A DNA stretch of 13,435 nt from Cyclobacteriaceae bacterium (GCA_021648745.1 JAKISE010000090.1:1-13435); one strand, 5' to 3'; positions 1 through 6,541 are shown, numbered from the stretch's first letter. Program-made: numbers and translations. The notes: generated by a model not told the origin, from the sequence alone.

Positions 1-384
1 CATGGTACAGATCCCCTCCATCATACAGGGGCAGCTCTTACGTTTATGTGTCAAAATTTACCAGTACCAGTTGTATTAGTTGATTCACAGCGTTCTTCAG
101 ATAGACCAAGCTCAGATGCAGCTCTTAACTTAATGCATGCTATGAATGCTGCCGGTAATTCTGATATTGCTGAAGTGCAAATTTGCATGTTTGGACCAAC
201 ATCAGATGAGTATGGCTTATTGCATAAGGGTACCCGTGTTCGAAAAATGCACTCATCATACCGGTCAACATTTCGTACTATTGGCGATACACCATTAGCT
301 CGAATTACACGCGATAAAATATTTCCCATAAAAAAGAAGCCCCGTATAATCCATTTTTATATCTCCAAAAAAGCCTATCGATGA
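1..384 (+). CDS. gatD: Archaeal-type GatD (Glu-tRNA(Gln) amidotransferase subunit D), internal fragment
   Basis: Frame 1 is open from the left edge and begins inside the protein. GatD is the asparaginase-like subunit of the archaeal GatDE complex, which hydrolyses glutamine so that GatE can convert Glu-tRNA(Gln) to Gln-tRNA(Gln). Visible hallmarks are H-G-T-D at window residues 1-4 (the Thr-Asp catalytic pair of asparaginase folds), H-H-T-G-A-A-L-T-F at 7-15, S-Q-R-S-S-D-R-P-S-S-D-A-A-L-N-L at 29-44 and G-T-R-V-R-K-M-H at 77-84, where the Lys is the expected catalytic lysine. The RSSDRPSSDA block separates GatD from bacterial asparaginases. The family-like stretch ends near residue 105-110 (base ~320-330). 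The remaining residues to the stop at 384 read antisense through the neighbouring outer-membrane gene and are unlikely to be native. Bacteria normally use GatCAB, so this is foreign or chimeric. GatD identity is firm; its presence in this genome is doubtful. Confidence 0.85.
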   Translation, partial: HGTDPLHHTGAALTFMCQNLPVPVVLVDSQRSSDRPSSDAALNLMHAMNAAGNSDIAEVQICMFGPTSDEYGLLHKGTRVRKMHSSYRSTFRTIGDTPLARITRDKIFPIKKKPRIIHFYISKKAYR

Positions 385-1167
385 ATCAGGCTTTTCGATA
401 GATATATGAATTCTATTTGAATTCACCCCTGCGCCAAAAGCAATATGATCAAAAGTCTTATGTTCTAACATTACATTTAGGTCTAAAACGCTTCCTGTAA
501 AACTACCAATGGATAGATATAGCACTTCCACATTTTGCCTCAAAAACAGTTTTCGAGTAATGGCAAAATCAGTTCTTAGTCCTAAAAGAGGCAATGGTGC
601 TGTAAATTCTGTTTTGTTTTCTGATTGACTCAATGCCTTTACTGTAAGGTTAACAGGCATAATAAAAAGGCCAAATGTAGCTCCCAAAGAGATACGATCA
701 TCTTGAAAAAAAGAGTACCCATATTTAACTCTTACTATTGTGAGGTCAAATTTGCTTTTAATCTCGGTTCCTACGGGGTAAATAATGTTTCCTAGGGCTA
801 GTTCTTCGTCCAATATTTTTGTTGAATTCCTAATGATTCCGAAGTAACCTATAATTGCAGAATGCCTAGACTTTTTACCAAAATTATAATTTGCTTTCCC
901 TCTAAAAGCCAACGTAGTAGAATTAAGGCCTAGAGCATCTTCAATATCAACATTAATTCCAACCCCTATTTGCTTACTGGCAAACAGAATTCCACTATTA
1001 TAGCTAGATAAAAAACCACCGAAGCTCACCGAAAATCGATCCCAAGAATCTGCGCTAGATTGAGTGCTATCTGCCACTTGCGTAAAGGCCAATTGAGGAA
1101 TAACGGCTACTACAATAATTAACGTTATGGCTCTCGATGTTTTTCTTAGATTGTACATATACCTCAT
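295..1167 (-). CDS. Predicted outer-membrane beta-barrel protein, C-terminus altered at the contig junction
   Basis: A 290-residue exported protein of no family I can name. Residues ~8-30 form a signal peptide with a hydrophobic core (ITLIIVVAVIPQLAF) ending in T-Q. The rest alternates short amphipathic strands rich in Gly, Phe and Tyr, as in small Bacteroidota outer-membrane barrels. The last strand (D-Y-T-G-L-L-F-Y-G-K-Y-F) looks like a natural barrel end, but the frame runs on for six residues (IACNSS) in DNA that on the other strand encodes GatD; the native stop was probably near base 312-320 and has been lost. Two ATGs are possible: 1167, after an A/T-rich stretch, and 1158, which has AGG a few bases upstream. 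The gene follows msrC by 15 bases on the same strand, so it is probably the last gene of the ribD operon. Confidence 0.72.
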   Translation of the reverse strand: MRYMYNLRKTSRAITLIIVVAVIPQLAFTQVADSTQSSADSWDRFSVSFGGFLSSYNSGILFASKQIGVGINVDIEDALGLNSTTLAFRGKANYNFGKKSRHSAIIGYFGIIRNSTKILDEELALGNIIYPVGTEIKSKFDLTIVRVKYGYSFFQDDRISLGATFGLFIMPVNLTVKALSQSENKTEFTAPLPLLGLRTDFAITRKLFLRQNVEVLYLSIGSFTGSVLDLNVMLEHKTFDHIAFGAGVNSNRIHISIEKPDSSIGFFGDIKMDYTGLLFYGKYFIACNSS

Positions 1168-1182
1168 TTTTAAAATTCTAAA

Positions 1183-1653
1183 TTACAATAACCCAACTAC
1201 CTTCTCAAAAAAACGTGCGTCTATCGAGTCTAATTCATTGAGATTAATACTATCCACATCAAGCACAAAACCAACTTCGCTCTCTATAATACCAGGCACC
1301 ACAATTTCCGATTTTGAGGCGCTGCTACACGCAATATGCCCAGGGAACGCATCTACATCCGGCACAATTTGAGTTTGCTTAGTTAACCATGCAGCACCAC
1401 AAACTCCATTGCCTTTTTTTATGCGTGTACAAGCTATGGGGCCTTGAAAAGGCCCTAATACGAGTTCCCCCTCTTTCACAATGTAAAAGCCAACCCACAA
1501 ATAGTTAGTAGCCATATGAATGGCAGCAGCCACATTGGCCATATTAGCAATTAAATCTGCTTCGCCAGAAACTAAGCCTTTAATCTGAGGCAAGAGCTCT
1601 TGGTATTTTTGCTCTTTTGATACGTTATTCGAAATATTTAATTCTTCTGCCAA
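1183..1653 (-). CDS. msrC: Free methionine-(R)-sulfoxide reductase (GAF-domain fRMsr)
   Basis: A 156-residue single GAF domain that reduces free L-methionine-R-sulfoxide in the cytoplasm using thioredoxin-type electrons. The family signature is intact: G-P-F-Q-G-P-I-A-C-T-R-I at residues 67-78, G-N-G-V-C-G at 81-86, and F-P-G-H-I-A-C-S-S-A-S-K-S-E-I-V-V-P from 103. The three cysteines C75, C85 and C109 have the 10- and 24-residue spacing of the E. coli enzyme (C84, C94, C118), so catalysis is expected. Length matches the family. The start codon lies 16 bases inside the end of ribD, so translation is probably coupled to it. The link to riboflavin synthesis may be no more than operon convenience. 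Confidence 0.93.
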   Translation of the reverse strand: MAEELNISNNVSKEQKYQELLPQIKGLVSGEADLIANMANVAAAIHMATNYLWVGFYIVKEGELVLGPFQGPIACTRIKKGNGVCGAAWLTKQTQIVPDVDAFPGHIACSSASKSEIVVPGIIESEVGFVLDVDSINLNELDSIDARFFEKVVGLL

Positions 1654-2687
1654 TGGATTGTTGCCTTTGAGTTAAAATAATAATTAAGCTCGTCCTCGTT
1701 AATGTCCTCTTTTCGAGTTGAAACTTCCTTTACTTTTGGAGCGTTGATTCCCTCACCAAATAATTTGCTAGAGGTAAAAACCCTTGCTTCATCCCATAAA
1801 TCCAACGCTATAAATTGAGCCATAATTTGACTTCCACCTTCTATTATGACCGAGCCAATTTCTCGATTATAGGCGTCATTTAGTAATTGAGAAAGAAAAT
1901 CTTGGCTTTCCAACTTTATAAACTTAGTGGCCCCTTCCTGTTTGTCATCCTTAACGTTGTAAACTAAGGTTTCAACTTTACCATTAAACAAGTTCAGTTT
2001 GGAGCTAAGTTCAAGATTTCTATCAAGCACAATTCTTATAGGATTTCTGCCTTCCCAGTTGCGAACGGTTAGTGATGGATTATCATAGTGAGCCGTATTT
2101 TTACCAACCAAAATTGCATCTTCTTCAGCACGCCATTTATGTACCAATTGGCGCGAGTACTCATTGCTAATCCACTTAGAATCGAAATTTTTACGAGCTA
2201 TAAAACCGTCCTTTGTTTGGGCCCATTTGAGTATAATATAGGGGCGACTAAGCTTCTGATTAATAAAAAATCGTTTATTTAAGACCCTTGATTCATTTCC
2301 CATTAAACCCATTTCTACCTCAACTCCTGCCTCTTTTAGTGCATTTATTCCGTTGCCAGCAACTTTTGGATTAGGATCAAGAGTAGCGATAACCACTTTC
2401 TTTACCCCATATTTAATCAGTAAACTGGAGCAAGCTGGAGTTTTACCCTTATAGGAACAAGGCTCTAGAGTTACATACACTGTAGCTTTAGAAAGTAGGG
2501 ATTTATTTTCTACGGAATTAATTGCATTTACTTCTGCATGCGCTTCACCAAATTTTTGGTGCCAACCTTCCCCAATAATTTTATTATTATAAACGATAAC
2601 ACAACCTACCATAGGATTAAGGCTTACAAAGCCCAGTCCGTTTTTTGCAAGCTGGAGAGCTCGTTGCATGTATTGTTCATTATTCAC
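1638..2687 (-). CDS. ribD: Bifunctional diaminohydroxyphosphoribosylaminopyrimidine deaminase / 5-amino-6-(5-phosphoribosylamino)uracil reductase
   Basis: RibD catalyses the second and third steps of riboflavin synthesis: deamination of the pyrimidine from GTP cyclohydrolase II, then NADPH-dependent reduction of the ribosyl side chain. The deaminase domain (residues ~1-145) has the zinc motif H-A-E at 50-52 and P-C-x4-G-K-T-P-A-C with C77 and C86. The reductase domain (from ~147) has R-P-Y-I-I-L-K-W-A-Q-T-K-D-G, V-G-K-N-T and, late, I-I-E-G-G-S. The length of 349 is normal. The start given is GTG; it yields the family-like N-terminus NNEQYMQRALQLAKNG. The next in-frame start is ATG at 2669 (Met7), which would cut only six residues. 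A TANNTTTG box lies five bases upstream of the GTG, so the transcript may begin almost at the start codon. The gene overlaps msrC by 16 bases. Confidence 0.95.
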   Translation of the reverse strand: MNNEQYMQRALQLAKNGLGFVSLNPMVGCVIVYNNKIIGEGWHQKFGEAHAEVNAINSVENKSLLSKATVYVTLEPCSYKGKTPACSSLLIKYGVKKVVIATLDPNPKVAGNGINALKEAGVEVEMGLMGNESRVLNKRFFINQKLSRPYIILKWAQTKDGFIARKNFDSKWISNEYSRQLVHKWRAEEDAILVGKNTAHYDNPSLTVRNWEGRNPIRIVLDRNLELSSKLNLFNGKVETLVYNVKDDKQEGATKFIKLESQDFLSQLLNDAYNREIGSVIIEGGSQIMAQFIALDLWDEARVFTSSKLFGEGINAPKVKEVSTRKEDINEDELNYYFNSKATIHWQKN

Positions 2688-2691
2688 AAAG

Positions 2692-2724
2692 CAAAGTTAG
2701 TACACCTTTGCGTTTCTTTCCCAA
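2692..2724 (-). promoter_or_regulatory. Bacteroidota-type promoter for ribD-msrC-OMP
   Basis: On the minus strand a TAACTTTG box (2692-2699) matches the TANNTTTG -7 consensus. A TTG lies 22 bases upstream (2722-2724), at the long end of the usual spacing. The predicted transcript start falls near 2685-2688, at the GTG start of ribD. Read-through from the ATP-grasp gene 56 bases upstream is also possible. Confidence 0.5.
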
Positions 2725-2743
2725 GAGATCCTATTTAGAACAT

Positions 2744-3784
2744 CTAAATTCCTTGTTCCATTACTCTACCCGATGTAACTAGGTCTTTATACCCTTGCTC
2801 AAAACTCGTGTATTCCACACCTTTTTTATGATTTGCCACACTAATTTTAAAAAGCACGTTCCAATGGTGGAATAAAACTCTGTAGGCTTTAAAAATTGAA
2901 AAGCCTTCTTGATAGATATGCGCAGGTTCTGATGCTGCCCCATTCAACTCCATAATTTTTACATCTCCTCTTTCCAAGGCGGCTTCGTTCTTACAACGCA
3001 CATCAAACCGACCGTAATAAAAGCCTTCAATTTGTTGGCTAATAGCATCAAAAGAAGCAATCAATTGGTCATTTATTAAATGGTTCCCATTCAAAAATGC
3101 GGTGCCTCTATTATGGTTTCCTATAGGTTGTAGTTCAACTCTTTCGTTAAAATTGGGAATGCTATTGAACCTGTCTTGCCATTTTTTTTTAAGCTCCGAA
3201 TACTGCATTCTTGCTCTTGGTTTCTTAATAATTAATTGTTCTAAGGTAGATTTTCCATCACCCACAACATAAAGCAATTCTTTTACAACAATGGAGCTCA
3301 CGATTCCTTTTGGCTCTTCAGGAAACCGGTAATAGAATACACCTGCCTCAAAAGGAAAATCTACATATTCCTGAATTTGCAAATCACAGTCAAACTCTGC
3401 TAAATAACTTTTAGCTCCTTTTAGGTCTAAAATTTTCTCTACTTTCCATCCCCGTTCTCCTAAATCTGGCTTAAAAATTACTGGGTAATTCAGGTTTAGT
3501 TTGTTCATTTCAAACTCAATTTTATGACAAGTAATGGGCGGTTTTATAAGTATAGTTTTAGGAATGTATTGGGCAGGAATGCTATCTAAAATACTCTTTT
3601 TAGAGGCGGCAACCATCCCTCCATTTTTTATGTTTGGGTTAGCCGCTGTAAAGAAAAATATGGACCGAGCTTTTAGCCCCAAGTAAAACCAATACCCATA
3701 CACAGGTATATAAAAAATGGACATGGGCCAATACTCCCAGGCTGTTAGTTTAGTAAAGAAATTACGTAGTTTAATAGAAAACAT
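2744..3784 (-). CDS. ATP-grasp fold protein, D-Ala-D-Ala-ligase-like, substrate unknown
   Basis: A 346-residue protein with the ATP-grasp layout: P-V-I-F-K-P-D-L-G-E-R-G-W-K at residues 101-114 (nucleotide-binding Lys and Gly-rich loop), Q-E-Y-V at 138-141 (adenine-contact region), V-G-D-G-K-S-T-L at 174-181, and the metal-binding end G-R-F-D-V-R (258-263) plus M-E-L-N-G-A-A-S-E-P (278-287). Proteins of this fold join a carboxylate to an amine or thiol through an acyl-phosphate. The N-terminal ~50 residues are aromatic and hydrophobic (W17-P20, I23-L37, S41-T46) and could lie on the membrane, unlike true Ddl. It is often annotated as D-alanine-D-alanine ligase, but I would not assign that substrate. 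It starts 15 bases after the DinB-fold gene and they are probably co-transcribed. No clear ribosome binding site. Confidence 0.8.
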   Translation of the reverse strand: MFSIKLRNFFTKLTAWEYWPMSIFYIPVYGYWFYLGLKARSIFFFTAANPNIKNGGMVAASKKSILDSIPAQYIPKTILIKPPITCHKIEFEMNKLNLNYPVIFKPDLGERGWKVEKILDLKGAKSYLAEFDCDLQIQEYVDFPFEAGVFYYRFPEEPKGIVSSIVVKELLYVVGDGKSTLEQLIIKKPRARMQYSELKKKWQDRFNSIPNFNERVELQPIGNHNRGTAFLNGNHLINDQLIASFDAISQQIEGFYYGRFDVRCKNEAALERGDVKIMELNGAASEPAHIYQEGFSIFKAYRVLFHHWNVLFKISVANHKKGVEYTSFEQGYKDLVTSGRVMEQGI

Positions 3785-3799
3785 GGGAGTTATAAAGCT

Positions 3800-4309
3800 C
3801 TAAACCTCAATCTCTTTATTATAACGAATGGTAGAAATAGCCACCCCAAATCCATAAGGCAGCTCCACATCAGGACACAGAACTCTTAAACCAATTTTTA
3901 TGATAGCCATATGGTGAATGGCATGTTCTATATTATAGGTTACCTCCCTGCCCATATTGGAGTCAACAATAATATCCTCAGTATCGTCAATAGCGTAATT
4001 AATCTCCAATAAGAGTGGTTTTAGCATATCACAAGAATTTATGAACTTTTTGGCGTTTATAATAAATGTTAGAGCAAGTTCTTTATCAGTCTCAATACTA
4101 GTATCATGATTTCGCTTGTCATAACTAACCACACCTGACTCATAACCACCCATTAGGCACTGAAAAAATTCAAGTGTATGCCTTACATGTTGACCTATAG
4201 TTGAGTTATTAAATACATCTACAGGTTTTGTATAATCTTCATTTTTCATTTGGCCAATAACAAACTCAATTTGAGTTAGAATTGAACCTGTTGCTTGAGA
4301 TAACTGCAT
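3800..4309 (-). CDS. DinB/YfiT-like four-helix putative metal-dependent protein
   Basis: A 169-residue, mainly helical cytoplasmic protein. It has the His pattern of the DinB-like fold, where three histidines bind a divalent metal: T-I-G-Q-H-V-R-H-T-L-E-F at residues 37-48 (H41, H44) and Y-N-I-E-H-A-I-H-H-M-A-I-I at 125-137 (H129, H132, H133). Members act in thiol transfer or as stress-induced proteins of unknown role; the name does not imply DNA polymerase IV. No signal peptide or membrane segment is seen. It is the first gene of the run towards 295, with 15 bases to the ATP-grasp gene. The 120 bases upstream contain no TANNTTTG box, so its promoter was not found. Confidence 0.8.
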   Translation of the reverse strand: MQLSQATGSILTQIEFVIGQMKNEDYTKPVDVFNNSTIGQHVRHTLEFFQCLMGGYESGVVSYDKRNHDTSIETDKELALTFIINAKKFINSCDMLKPLLLEINYAIDDTEDIIVDSNMGREVTYNIEHAIHHMAIIKIGLRVLCPDVELPYGFGVAISTIRYNKEIEV

Positions 4310-4429
4310 CTACTTTTATTTTGTAATAGGCTAATAATAAGCACAACCATTTAACGCATAGAAAGAGTTCCCTTTACTGAGATTAAAATGAGATACGAGA
4401 AATCTTTTAACCTGAGTTCGACCTACAAA

Positions 4430-4900
4430 TTAGTAAGATACGTTTTTAAGAGCTTCCCAGACCAAATCAGGTTCAAAACCCTTGGATATAATGTATTTAG
4501 CTGTTTTGTTTTTTAGGTGATACTCATTGGAAACGCGAACCGAATATTCGTTCAGTTTTTTTGTTGCTAACTCGTTAATAGTTACCAAATAATCCTCCAA
4601 ATCAATTTCTTGTATGGCCTTTTTGATACAATAATCAGAAATTGCTTTTTGTTTAAGCGCTTGGGTGATTTTAAACTTTCCCCATTTTTTTATCCTAAAC
4701 TTGCCTCCAGCAAAAGTGATTGCAAAGCGCTCTTCGTTCACATAGTTTTCTGTAATTAACCAAGCAATCAACTCATCCACCTCATCTCGGTATAACTCGT
4801 AAGAGTATAATTTGGTTCTTACTTCTTGCTGACACCTCTCTTGGTAGGCACAGTAAGAAGCAATTTTAAGTTTGGCTTTTTTGTACTTTTCGGTTTCCAT
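4430..4900 (-). CDS. recX: Regulatory protein RecX
   Basis: A 156-residue RecX, which binds RecA filaments and limits RecA activity. Three-helix repeats typical of the family are visible. The first is around Y-C-A-Y-Q-E-R-C-Q-Q-E-V (residues 16-27) with D-E-L-I-A-W-L-I (42-49). The second is E-E-R-F-A-I-T-F-A-G-G-K-F-R-I-K-K-W-G (56-74), the strongest RecX signature. The third is more diverged and runs to G-F-E-P-D-L-V-W-E-A-L (141-151). Length is typical. ATG at 4900 was chosen because the family-like sequence starts a few residues later and no better start exists. A palindromic repeat (4923-5053) fills the space to the YcxB-like gene upstream, which may affect expression. recA is not in the window. 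Confidence 0.9.
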   Translation of the reverse strand: METEKYKKAKLKIASYCAYQERCQQEVRTKLYSYELYRDEVDELIAWLITENYVNEERFAITFAGGKFRIKKWGKFKITQALKQKAISDYCIKKAIQEIDLEDYLVTINELATKKLNEYSVRVSNEYHLKNKTAKYIISKGFEPDLVWEALKNVSY

Positions 4901-4922
4901 TATTTGAAAAACTCAAATGAAA

Positions 4923-5053
4923 CGTCATTGTGAAGGAATAATGACTGAAGCCTGCCTACCGACAAGGCAGGCAATCTTATCCTACTAAATAGATTGCTTC
5001 TTCCTATTATCAAATTGCTCTGTTGAAATTTTTAGGATGGACTCGCAATGATG
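4923..5053. repeat. Intergenic palindromic repeat, copy 1 (REP/MITE-like)
   Basis: The outer ends are inverted: CGTCATTG at 4923-4930 and CAATGATG at 5046-5053 (one mismatch). An inner pair is GAAG (4947-4950) plus CAATCT (4972-4977) against AGATTGCTTC (4991-5000). The inner pair becomes a perfect 10-bp inverted repeat once the insertion at 4951-4971 is removed. The element ends two bases before the stop codon of the YcxB-like gene. It shares its ends and the GAAGCAAYCT core with the repeat at 10574-10680. No ORF lies within it, so any movement would need help in trans. Confidence 0.75.
4951..4971. repeat. 21-bp nested palindrome inside intergenic repeat copy 1
   Basis: Seven-base perfect arms CCTGCCT and AGGCAGG flank the loop ACCGACA. 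It sits exactly between GAAG and CAATCT, splitting the inner arm of the larger repeat; copy 2 has an uninterrupted GAAGCAACCT at the same place. It therefore looks like a later insertion of a small palindromic unit. Its GC content is well above that of the surroundings. Confidence 0.65.
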
Positions 5054-5055
5054 TC

Positions 5056-5529
5056 TTATTCTATCAATCCTTTTCTTTTCAAAATAGTCTCCACAAACTT
5101 ACGCTCGTTCTCTGATTTAAAAATCTTAAATGGGAAATGCATTAGTTGTGCATTATTAACTACTAGCACTATGGCATCTTTGGTAATCTTCGCCTTTTGA
5201 ATTTGGTCCCATTTCATGGGCATTCCTTGCTTAGAGCTCAGCTTTATCATTATTTGCTGAGAGTTAATCTCATAGGCAAGCTTATCGAATAAAACTTTGG
5301 TTTGCTCCAATTGGGTAACCCCGGCAAACTGAATAAGCCAAAACAATAAATAAATAATTACCGCAATAGCAGTGCCCCAAAACCACCATGTATTAGGAAT
5401 AAAAAGGTACCCACTACAAAGAGCTAGCGCAATTAAGCCTACCCACCATTGTTTAGTTAAAATATTGGTCATGGCCAACTTTATGTAAGTACCCGTTTCG
5501 AGTTTATATTTTTTGGTTTTTACAATCAT
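5056..5529 (-). CDS. YcxB-like membrane protein, two transmembrane helices
   Basis: A 157-residue inner-membrane protein. A short cytoplasmic start (K-rich) is followed by two hydrophobic helices at about residues 28-45 and 49-69. A C-terminal soluble domain (about 78-157) has the YcxB-type pattern: Y-E-I-N-S-Q-Q-I-M-I-K, M-K-W-D-Q-I-Q-K-A-K at 105-114, and F-P-F-K-I-F at 132-137, then a helix ending in basic residues. The function of this family is unknown. ATG at 5529 is supported by a well-placed promoter with a leader of about 20 bases. It is followed on the same strand by recX after 155 bases that are mostly the palindromic repeat. Confidence 0.72.
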   Translation of the reverse strand: MIVKTKKYKLETGTYIKLAMTNILTKQWWVGLIALALCSGYLFIPNTWWFWGTAIAVIIYLLFWLIQFAGVTQLEQTKVLFDKLAYEINSQQIMIKLSSKQGMPMKWDQIQKAKITKDAIVLVVNNAQLMHFPFKIFKSENERKFVETILKRKGLIE

Positions 5530-5555
5530 TTTTCTGGTATTGAATCAATAGAGCG

Positions 5556-5584
5556 CAAAGCTAGTTATTTAGTAGATGAGCCAA
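5556..5584 (-). promoter_or_regulatory. Bacteroidota-type promoter for the YcxB-like gene
   Basis: On the minus strand TTG (5582-5584), 18 bases, then TAGCTTTG (5556-5563). This is a full match to the TTG / TANNTTTG consensus at a normal spacing. The start codon is 26 bases downstream of the box. Confidence 0.7.
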
Positions 5585-5738
5585 CGGGTGGAACTAAAAA
5601 AATATCTTTCTAAATTTACATATCTACCGAGCCGGTAAGTTCAATATGAGGAAGATAACCTACTTGAATACAAGAGTTTATTTCAATTGCATACTATAAT
5701 TAATTCAATTTATTCTTTAATTATAAAAATTCGAATCG

Positions 5739-5746
5739 TAGATTTG
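5739..5746 (+). promoter_or_regulatory. Candidate -7 box for the response regulator gene
   Basis: TAGATTTG matches TANNTTTG and lies 56 bases before the ATG at 5803. No TTG is present at the usual upstream distance, so the promoter may be weak or activator-dependent. An AT-rich inverted repeat (ATAATTAA at 5696-5703, TTAATTAT at 5717-5724) lies where an activator could bind. The rest of the divergent region holds only a short palindrome, TACCG-AGC-CGGTA at 5625-5637. Confidence 0.4.
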
Positions 5747-5802
5747 ACGTATCTATTAGTTAGGCGATCAATTTTTATTTTTTAATTCTAATACTGCTGA
5801 GC

Positions 5803-6474
5803 ATGGATAAAAATAGCATATCTAACATTATTATCGCAGAAGATAGTGGCACCTTATGTGCCACTCTAAAAGAATCCTTAGTAAAAAGAAATTTTAACAT
5901 AATAGGTACAGCCGCAAACGGACAAGAAGTACTGGCACTACTACCTGATAACAAAGTAGATTTAGTATTGATGGACGTGCATATGCCTATAATGGACGGC
6001 ATAGAAGCAACCGAGTGCATATCTAAAAACCACCCTTTGGTAAAGGTGCTTATGTTATCTAATTATAATCATGTTGTATATGTACAAGAAAGCATAGATG
6101 TGGGTGCTAAAGGTTATATACTAAAAGATACTCACCCTCAAGAAATTGCTGATGCGATTAATACTGTTATAGATGGTGGCAATTATTTTTCTCCTACTAT
6201 TTATAATAAATTGGCTAAAAAAATTCGTAGCTCCAACGAGACACGACCAATAAAACTGGCTCCAAAAGAAAAGAAGATTCTAAACATGCTAAGACAAGGT
6301 TGTACTTCTGACGAAGTATCAGTTAAGATGAATCTGAGTTTGCATACGATAAAAGCTTATCGAAAAAATATGTTTATTAAGTTTAGTGCGAAAAATGTAG
6401 CCCACTTAATTGCTATAGCTTTTGAAAAGGGTCATCTTGGCAATAAGGCTAAGTTTAATTTAGAACATCTCTAA
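5803..6474 (+). CDS. Response regulator, NarL/FixJ (LuxR) family, orphan
   Basis: A 223-residue two-domain regulator. The receiver domain (residues 8-125) keeps the acidic pair E13-D14, phospho-acceptor D58 in L-V-L-M-D-V-H-M-P-I-M-D-G, switch Ser86 in L-M-L-S-N-Y, and K108 in G-Y-I-L-K-D, so it should be phosphorylatable. A linker leads to a LuxR-type helix-turn-helix (about 152-208) with recognition helix S-L-H-T-I-K-A-Y-R-K-N-M. The helix-turn-helix is somewhat diverged (L-A-P-K-E-K-K-I-L instead of L-T-x-R-E-x-E-V-L). It probably binds DNA as a dimer. No histidine kinase is encoded in the window, so its partner is elsewhere. The next gene is 175 bases downstream behind a palindrome-rich leader, making the exported-protein operon 6650-9714 its most likely local target (inference). 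Confidence 0.9.
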   Translation: MDKNSISNIIIAEDSGTLCATLKESLVKRNFNIIGTAANGQEVLALLPDNKVDLVLMDVHMPIMDGIEATECISKNHPLVKVLMLSNYNHVVYVQESIDVGAKGYILKDTHPQEIADAINTVIDGGNYFSPTIYNKLAKKIRSSNETRPIKLAPKEKKILNMLRQGCTSDEVSVKMNLSLHTIKAYRKNMFIKFSAKNVAHLIAIAFEKGHLGNKAKFNLEHL

Positions 6475-6510
6475 AAACATTATCCATCTGCCCTAAACGG
6501 TATATATTAC

Positions 6511-6541
6511 CCAAAAGGGTAGGTGCTGGGTATCCTTTTGG
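6511..6541 (+). terminator. Stem-loop after the response regulator (terminator or leader structure)
   Basis: CCAAAAGGGTA (6511-6521) pairs with TATCCTTTTGG (6531-6541), 11 pairs including one G-U, with a 9-base loop. No T-run follows, so it is not a classic intrinsic terminator. AAGGGTA (6515-6521) can instead pair perfectly with TACCCTT at 6553-6559, which would exclude the first stem. It may end the regulator transcript or be part of the leader of the following operon. Confidence 0.4.

Noticed and set aside
51..329. Minus-strand open frame of 92 residues opposite gatD.
   Set aside because: It is the antisense of a strongly conserved GatD region and has no features of its own.
2744..3784. 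Naming the ATP-grasp protein as D-alanine-D-alanine ligase (ddl).
   Set aside because: The fold motifs match, but the hydrophobic N-terminus and the context do not support that substrate.
4923..5053. Reading the palindromic repeats as CRISPR or as an intact insertion sequence.
   Set aside because: There are only two dispersed copies, no regular spacers and no encoded transposase.
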